Source: Orbicella faveolata
Taxonomy: Eukaryota; Cnidaria; Anthozoa; Scleractinia; Merulinidae
Direction of reading: 5' to 3'
Length of the DNA stretch: 64,000 nucleotides
Assembly: GCF_002042975.1 (NCBI RefSeq)
Contig: NW_018148946.1
Location: 320,978 to 384,977 of the forward strand
The position numbers and the translations under genes are program-made. Under the pieces are notes generated by a model. It was not told the origin of the DNA. It saw only the letters and a program-made list of their open reading frames with translations, and searched no databases. Below are positions 57,901 through 64,000 of this stretch, in pieces; position 1 is the first letter of the stretch; each line of letters begins with the position of its first letter.

Positions 57901-60900
57901 ACCATTATGTTTAAGAAATACAGTCATGAAGAAAACATTTCCCCTGTTTAATCAAGTTTTAGAAACACGAGTGGAAGTTTGGAAGTAAGAGCAATGCAGG
58001 GCTATGTTTTAGGGGTGCCCTTATGCCACAAGTGACTAACTTTTGCCTTTGCACGACTAGAAAAAAGTTTCTTTTTCATATGTGGGCTTAGGTGCTGGGC
58101 ACCTAGAATTTCATGGTTAGGAACCTTTGGGCTCCTTGTAAATATTTTTCATAGACCACAACCTTGTAATGCTATGGGAACACAAACCTTGGAAAGAAAT
58201 TAATTTAGTCTGTGTTTCATTTTAGTTCCACCTACTTTTCAAGTTCAGCCCAGGGACACCAATGTCACTGAAGGTTCTCCTCTAACATTACACTGTCAGG
58301 CCACAGGCTTCCCAGTGCCAAAGTTAACTTGGCATAAAGATGGCGAACCTGTGGATACTAATGATGTGACCTTGTTGTCCAATGGAAGCTTGCATATTTC
58401 CACCACTGTCATGCAGGATGCTGGGAAGTTCAGCTGTAATGCAAGCAATGTTGCTGGTTCTACTACTCTGTCTGCAGATGTTGTTATTTATGGTATGTGT
58501 GATTTTTAGTACTAGTGACAGGGTTTGAATCAGAGTCTGTGGCTAAAGCACAAGAGTCCATACCAGTACAAATACCACAAAAAAATGTAAACGTGTAAGG
58601 GTGGAATTTATGTTTTACTGACTAATTCTTAGAGGAGCTACATCACGGTTTCGCATCTTGAAAAGTTTAGCCTAAATTTGTCAAGTTCGTTTGTTATAAT
58701 CTCCATGTTAGTCTTCTTCATCCTCAACCATCTGTGTTCCTTTATGAGTTATTATTATCTCTTTGGTGTTTTCCTACCCTAGTAAGCCACTATTTTCAGG
58801 TTTCTTTCAATTTAAAGGTAAAATTTTTTGTACATGTCCAAAATAACTCCATGATTGAGCTACTTTTATTAATTATAACATTTATATATGCTTTTGACTA
58901 TAGTGCAGAGAGAGACTTTTGCTTCTCTGACAATAAGCTGTACTTAATGTCTTCTTCAATGTGTAAAGTGTAGAGTGTGGGCAAAGTTACATTATAGGCT
59001 TTTAATTAGGTCAGTTATGAGACTATTGACAAAGTGTTTTATTCTTTTTTAAAAGTTCTGCCATCTCTTGTCACATCTGCTGCAAATGCCACCAAAACGG
59101 TTGGAGAATCAGTCAAGTTTGGGTGTTCATTTAATGGAATCCCAAATCCGGACATTGAGTGGTTTTACATGCCTTCTGGAGGATCAAGAGTGCAACTTAC
59201 ACAAACAGATCATTATGTCATTACAGCTGGGTCTCTTGAAATCAGGCAAATGTTAAAGAAAGATGAAGGAATGTACATTTGTAGAGCTGTCAATGTTGCT
59301 GGGAGTTTGGAATCATCAGCGTATTTGAGAGTGAAAGGTAAATTTTATATTTCACCTGTTAACAAATTCATTTGATGCAAATTCACTCAAAAGTACTACT
59401 GGATTTGATGGGCACTTGCATCCATAAATAAGAGGACCATCGGCCTCATAGTAAGTGTGTTTGAGCCCTGGCCGGGGACACTGTGTTGTGTTCTTAGGCA
59501 AGACACTGGACTCTTACAGTTCCTCTCTCCACCCAGGTGTATAAAAAGATACCGGCGAATTAAATGCTGGGAGTAACCCTGTGATGGGCTGGCATTGCAT
59601 CCAGGGGGGAGTAGAAATACTTCTCGTCGCTTCATGCAACTGAAACCGGGATAAGCTCCGGCTGTGTGGGGCGCTTAGCTCATATACAGACTTTACCCTA
59701 ACTTTTTTTTACATACGTAATTAAGCTGTAATTTGACCCTTTTTTTTGGCAGGACTTCACTTTTTCGATGTTTGTAATGGGAGAAAAGAAATGTGCAATT
59801 CAAGGCCACCGAAAAAAACGTTTCCGCAAAAATTAACAACGCTAAATTTAATCCTTTTCCGTAAAACCTGTTTGTTTTTATCGTCCCTTTACATGGTTAG
59901 GTAGCGTTTATCCTTGTCTTCCATGTTAACTTTTGCGTTGATGCTTTCGAGCTCTTTCTTCGAATCATACAACCGAGAAAGTCTGACCTTTGTAGAAAGC
60001 AGTGGTGCTCTATTAAAAACGAACCTCTCTAACCTGTTTATTCTTTGTTTGGGTTCTACCCAAGAATTTTATTAAAAATGCAGGTCAACATTTGAAAAAT
60101 GTAAGACACTGAAACGAGTTTTAGAGAATTCTTAAGTCCTTGAATGTGTAAACTCGTAGCAGTTTGACACAATCTTTTCATTTTTCCTAAACGCAGTGTA
60201 GTTCATGATTCCTTCACCCTCAGTATCACATTTTCTTCACTTCTTCAAAGGATCACTGTCACTATTGTATGTAAAGCAACAAATCTAACGTGTGCTAAAG
60301 TGTTTTAATTATTATTATTATTTTTTTTAACTTTCAGTTCCAGCATCTCTTGAAATGAATCCAGTAAACATGACTGTAAATGAATCATCTTCAGCCTCGT
60401 TCCGGTGTAACGCGTCAGGTGATCCAAAACCAGTAGTCACGTGGTTTAAAGGTGGGACGCAGTTGGCTGCAGGTGGGAGGATTGTGATTGGTGGAGACAG
60501 CCTGACAATTTTGAACACGGTCGCAAGTGATACCGGACAGTACCGCTGTAATATTAGTAATGGGCTAAACTCTCATGTGGGAATGGCTTATTTGCTTGTG
60601 CAAGGTGAGGGAAACTAAATTTTTTGTGCCTTCCGATACCGCTTTAAAATTTTTTGCAAATTCCGTAAAGCTCGTTGAACGTTTGCAGAGCACACTATCG
60701 AACAGCTCTTATCTGGGTTTTCCTGCTTTAGATTTCTTGAGTCTAGAACTTTTGAATATATTAAAATCAAGCTTGATAGCTCGGAGCCTAGTAAGATGCA
60801 TGGACAAACAAAAGAAATGAAAAAAATATGATCATGCGAGTTCCTTTTGTTGGTATCCTCTACTAGACATCACCACTAAGCTGGAGTAGCCATTTGACTC

Positions 60901-63900
60901 CGTTAAATTGCCTTACCTGCATGTACTCTCAGTTAACTTCCTGTTTGCTCTCCGTAGTTGCTCCAGACATCACATCATTTTTCGTGCCCAGACTGGTTCA
61001 GCTCGGAATGAATGCTACTTTAACCTGTGCAGTCAGCGGTATTCCCCAGCCTGGGATCACGTGGTACAGAGATAGCGTCTTGTTGTCCGTGACAAGCAGC
61101 GTTTTTGTAATTGATCGCGTGAGTGTAGCTGACGGTGGCGTATACACCTGCATTGCTTCAAATGCGGCGGGAAGGATGTCAAAACATGGAAACTTGACCG
61201 TACAAGGTTAGTGTAAGACATTCAAGCGCCTTATGTTCCTACTATTTGAAAAGTTATCTCGTACTCTATTTCATTGACAAGTGTTGTTATGTGTAGAGGA
61301 TTAACAGCAGCTCATGATAAATTTAAGTAGAAAAGAACTGAATCACTTTTAGACATCAAAAATTAATTGGCAAACTACCTGTACGCTGCCACTATTAATA
61401 GATAATTTTCAAGCTTAGTGTAGGTTACATCGGAGAAGAGGAGAGTGTAGTATCCACTTCGAAAGGCGTTCAGCAACTACCCGGCATCAATTAGAAGACT
61501 ATTACTTTGTAACGTGAGCTTTGATTGAAAGTTTACATCTCTGCTTATACTGTTTTGACGTCAACTTTTTGATCAACAAACAGTAGGCAACGTCATGCAA
61601 GCTATCTTGCTCATCATATTTCTTTTCTATACGCATCAGAGTATGTATAGATGTACGTCTGTTTCTGACTCGTAACGGATTAATTAATAATTTAATTAAT
61701 CTGAAATTATGACAATAATCTGTGCCTGTTTTACTTCAAACAGTGGCTCCTAGTGCTCCATTTCCAATATCGGCCATCCCAGGATCCTCTACCGTTATTC
61801 AGTTGTCATGGAGACCAGGGTTTGATGGACATAGTTCTATTACTGGTTACAAATTAGAAATGAGGAGGGAGTCTGGGAGTTATATGGTGCTGGAGGAGAA
61901 TATCTTTGCGACGTCATTCACAGTGAGAAACCTTGCTCCCTACACAACTTACACCTTCAAGATTTCTGCGCGGAATGCTGTTGGGTTAAGTCCTGGAGCG
62001 ACAGTTACAAACCGAACCTTGGAAGATGGTGAGTGGTAATGTATTTCGGGGCTTCAAATAACGGCCGGTCAACGGACAATGTCTGGTCAAAAATAGATTT
62101 TGTCCTGTCAAATCCTTAGATGGCCGGACAATTGGTCCGGTCGTTTACGCTGGTAAGGAAAAAATTTAGAGTTTCAAGGTTTAAATATTTAAAGGTTCAA
62201 TATTATTGGCGTTTGTGAAAAAGGAGGGGAAAAAGGCGGATACTTAACTACCAGACCAAGAACTTTTGATAAGTGATTCGTACATGTAATAGTCATAAAA
62301 TTTCCGGCTATTGTTGCAAATTTTCGCACAAACGTGATACTGATTTTGCTGTACCATGCGTTCCACTTTTCCTGCATTGAGATCGATGCTCATGTACAAT
62401 AAATGCTTTGAAAATTTACTTGTTTCATATTTAAACATCATGTGAAGGGGGGAGGGGGCACTTTTATAGCGAAAAGACGTAATCGATGTTTGTCCGGCCA
62501 AAAATGGGATATGTCCGAGCGAAAATAGGTTTGACCGGACAATTTGACCGGCACCAGCCGGGAAATTATTTGAAGCCCTGTATTTCTTGTAAAATCTCCA
62601 GGGAAGACCGACTATCTCTATTCACAGTTGAGGCGGTAGTCTTGCCTCTACAGAAGGAAACCGCGACTAAACGAGATGCGGCCCACAAGATAGAAAATGT
62701 AGAGTTTTTGGATTCAAGTTTGCGACGGGCACACCCAAAGCAGACTTTTTTAAAGTAAACATCGATGCTCGTACGGGACTTTTAGCGCGATGCTCAACGA
62801 GTTTGCGGTCTCTTAAGAGTCTCTTAGCCGCGACGAAATGCCGCGTCAGACTTGCCACGAACCATTTTCTCACAGTTCTTTATTGTATTGATGCACTTAT
62901 CTCTCATTTTCACTATTTCAGCTCCTTCGCCACCAACAAACCTAGTGGCGGTATCTTTGAATGCGACTGCCATCAGCATCACGTGGAAGAGACCAGATAA
63001 TCCAAACGGTCAGATCACTCGCTATGAAATCCAATACAGTACTGTTGGTAGTAGCGGCGTCATGAGTGATGTGCTATCAGGCGATCAGATTCCTGGTCTT
63101 AAGACTTTGATTGGCAGCTTAAAGCCATTCACTCGCTATCAGTTTAGGATTCGTGCAGCCACTGGGGAAATGGATGTTATGTGGGGAAACTATTCAGCTG
63201 CAGCTGAAGTGACAACTGGTGAAGCAGGTACTTACTTGATTTACGCTTTGACCTTGATGAACATTTCTCTTTAATATGCTTTTTCGCAGAATAAAGGGGA
63301 CTAATCACAAACTCATTTTTTAACACTTTGTCATGGATGTCAAAACAATATGGAATGTCTTCAATACCGTCCTTCACACTGGAGTCAATTGACTTCAAGT
63401 TAAACCAACATAGAGGCGCGATGGCCTAATTGTTAGCGTGCTGGACTCCGGACCGAGGGTTCGGGGTTCGAGCCCTGGTTGCGGTCATTGTGTTGTCAGT
63501 TCTTGGGTTAAGCTCTTTACTCTCACAGTTCTTCTCGCCACCTAGGCGTAATGGGCACTGGTGAGTTGTCGGTTTAACGTTACTACAGTGCTGGGCTCCC
63601 GCTATGCACAACATTGGTAGCAACCTATGCAGGGGAATTGAGAATAACCCCTAGTGGCTTCATGTTATGGGAACTGGACTGGGCTCCTGCGTTTTTAGCT
63701 TCACGGGCTTATACCGGGACGCTTTCTGTAGATTCTCTTAAAGCACCCGACGAGTTCACGTTACTTCAGTATTGACCAGTTAGTAAATAAGTTAATTGTG
63801 GACCCACAGTGTCGGCTTCACGCAATTTGTTTTACATTTACAGTATTACAATTTTCTCGTCATGTTTTCAGCTCCAGAAGCCCCTCCTCAGGATGTCCAA

Positions 63901-63942
63901 CTTCAAGCATTGTCTGCTGTTTCAATTTTAGTGAAATGGAAG
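51945..63942 (+). CDS. Ig/fibronectin-III cell-surface receptor (8 Ig, at least 3 FN3), 3' end off window
   Basis: Exons: 51945-52023 (signal peptide, MSFNTLLYTVVIATICSA), 52620-52901 (Ig1), 54735-55043 (Ig2), 55577-55861 (Ig3), 57606-57893 (Ig4), 58226-58492 (Ig5), 59056-59337 (Ig6), 60338-60604 (Ig7), 60958-61206 (Ig8), 61744-62028 (FN3-1), 62922-63227 (FN3-2), 63872-63942 (first part of FN3-3). Introns between domain exons are phase 1; the intron within FN3-3 is phase 0. Each Ig exon has the Cys, core Trp and second Cys pattern (for example LTLHCQATG, LTWHKDG, GKFSCNAS). The FN3 exons show LSWRPGFDG and ITWKRPDNPNG. Ig domains followed by FN3 mark adhesion or guidance receptors such as sidekick, DSCAM, contactin, DCC or LAR. 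Eight Ig before FN3 fits none exactly; sidekick or DSCAM-like is my best guess. An exon could be hidden at the 54719 join. The membrane and cytoplasmic part lies beyond the window. Confidence 0.9.
54200..54718 (+). mobile_element. Penelope-like retroelement fragment (RT region) in Ig/FN3 intron 2
   Basis: The frame carries reverse-transcriptase blocks typical of Penelope-like elements: LVSMDVTSFYTNIPQEEGI, followed by NYLQIHGTAM and FANIFM. The element is a partial, broken copy that ends at the single N at 54719, so its right extent is unknown. Its left limit is approximate. Confidence 0.75.
54719..54719. other. Scaffold join (single N)
   Basis: A single N separates the Penelope-like fragment from a T run that forms the acceptor of the Ig2 exon. 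Intron length, and possibly an exon, is uncertain here. Confidence 0.85.
55222..55405. repeat. Possible short hAT-like MITE in Ig/FN3 intron 3
   Basis: The left end CAGGGCTTGAA is matched imperfectly by the right end TTTTGAACCCTG. The interior repeats GGGCAAG motifs. No clear 8-bp target duplication is seen, so the call is weak. Confidence 0.3.
56277..56648 (-). pseudogene. THAP-domain ORF in Ig/FN3 intron 4
   Basis: The 123-codon frame includes CVAGGCSAFPEV, EARKLRKKWVDFVKKKRAKW, KPTRNSSLSSRHLTEDDF and RRFTF, the order and spacing of a THAP C2CH zinc finger. The third metal ligand, normally Cys in a C-x2-H motif before FTEDDF, appears to be Ser (SSRH). The finger is therefore probably unable to bind zinc. 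A Thr/Ser-rich tail ends at a stop. THAP fingers occur in host regulators and in P-element-type transposases. With no transposase body or clear upstream Met, a decayed copy is most likely. Confidence 0.6.
59432..59714 (+). repeat. tRNA-derived SINE, family A, in Ig/FN3 intron 7
   Basis: The tRNA-like head contains CGGCCTCATAGTAAG and GTTTGAGCCCTGG. The body contains CACCCAGGTGTATAAAAAG, GTAACCCTGTGATGGGC and CGCTTCATGCAACTGAAACC. A T-rich end follows. The body matches the minus-strand copy at 14980-15263. Confidence 0.75.
62048..62580. mobile_element. Non-autonomous DNA transposon with GGGCTTCAAATAA termini
   Basis: The left end GGGGCTTCAAATAACGGCC and the reverse complement of the right end, CAGGGCTTCAAATAATTTCC, share a 13-bp core. 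Both ends carry further GGCCGG/CCGGACAA motifs in opposite orientations. The CAGGG start resembles hAT elements. A TATTTC hexamer lies next to both ends, but an 8-bp hAT duplication is not clear. No transposase is present. It lies in intron 10 of the Ig/FN3 gene. Confidence 0.6.
63413..63732 (+). repeat. tRNA-derived SINE, family A relative, in Ig/FN3 intron 11
   Basis: The tRNA-like head (GAGGCGCGATGGCCTAATTG, then GGTTCGAGCCC) is nearly full length and has both Pol III boxes. The body keeps TCTCACAGTTCTTCTCGCC, CACCTAGGCG and GGCTTCATG but has diverged from the 59.4-kb copy, suggesting a subfamily. Confidence 0.7.
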
Positions 63943-64000
63943 GTAAACCTAAGTGGTTTAGCTGTAGATCACATCTGTTTTGTTTTTCATTGACCTGGAT

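Overview
The window looks like nuclear DNA of an anthozoan cnidarian, most likely a stony coral. This rests on spliced animal genes with cnidarian-like protein sequences, AT-rich introns, two tRNA-derived SINE families, LINE and Penelope-like fragments and many small inverted-repeat elements. The species cannot be read from the sequence. Four N positions mark scaffold joins: 7823, 25115-25279, 35235 and 54719. At least one of them (35235) carries an assembly artefact.

From left to right. (1) 1193-2746, plus strand: an intronless CD36-family gene closest to the lysosomal receptor LIMP-2/SCARB2, with a perfect CLEAR box about 400 bp upstream. (2) 5431-5644, plus strand: the first exon of the mitochondrial PP2C phosphatase PPTC7; I could not find its later exons. 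(3) 10371-23721, minus strand: a complete 20-exon GPR107/GPR108 gene encoding 648 residues. All exon phases agree. It has a basic furin-like site after a Thr/Ser-rich insert, and one intron of the rare U12 AT-AC type. (4) 23807-23932, plus strand: a 41-codon membrane microprotein ORF, divergent from the GPR107-like gene across 85 bp that hold a full CRE palindrome.

(5) 31210-40956, plus strand: a giant uninterrupted reading frame (3248 codons as assembled) with an N-terminal membrane anchor, a long acidic, disordered region, a 45-residue tandem-repeat block and a C-terminal MYND zinc finger followed by a conserved domain. (6) 48425-49609, minus strand: a short paralogue with the same MYND finger and following domain, preceded by proline-rich SH3-ligand motifs. 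The two share a resemblance to apical-junction AJM1-type proteins that I cannot confirm. (7) 51945 to beyond the right edge, plus strand: a cell-surface receptor gene with signal peptide, eight Ig domains and at least three fibronectin III domains, nearly one domain per exon with phase-1 introns throughout.

The genes are independent units rather than an operon. Links between them are limited to the shared promoter at 23.7 kb and the MYND paralogue pair. The rest is intron or intergenic DNA, mostly gene-free, with SINEs, a LINE tail, a Penelope-like fragment, a THAP-domain ORF and several MITEs (47.1 kb, 45.1 kb, 62.0 kb, 7.2 kb).
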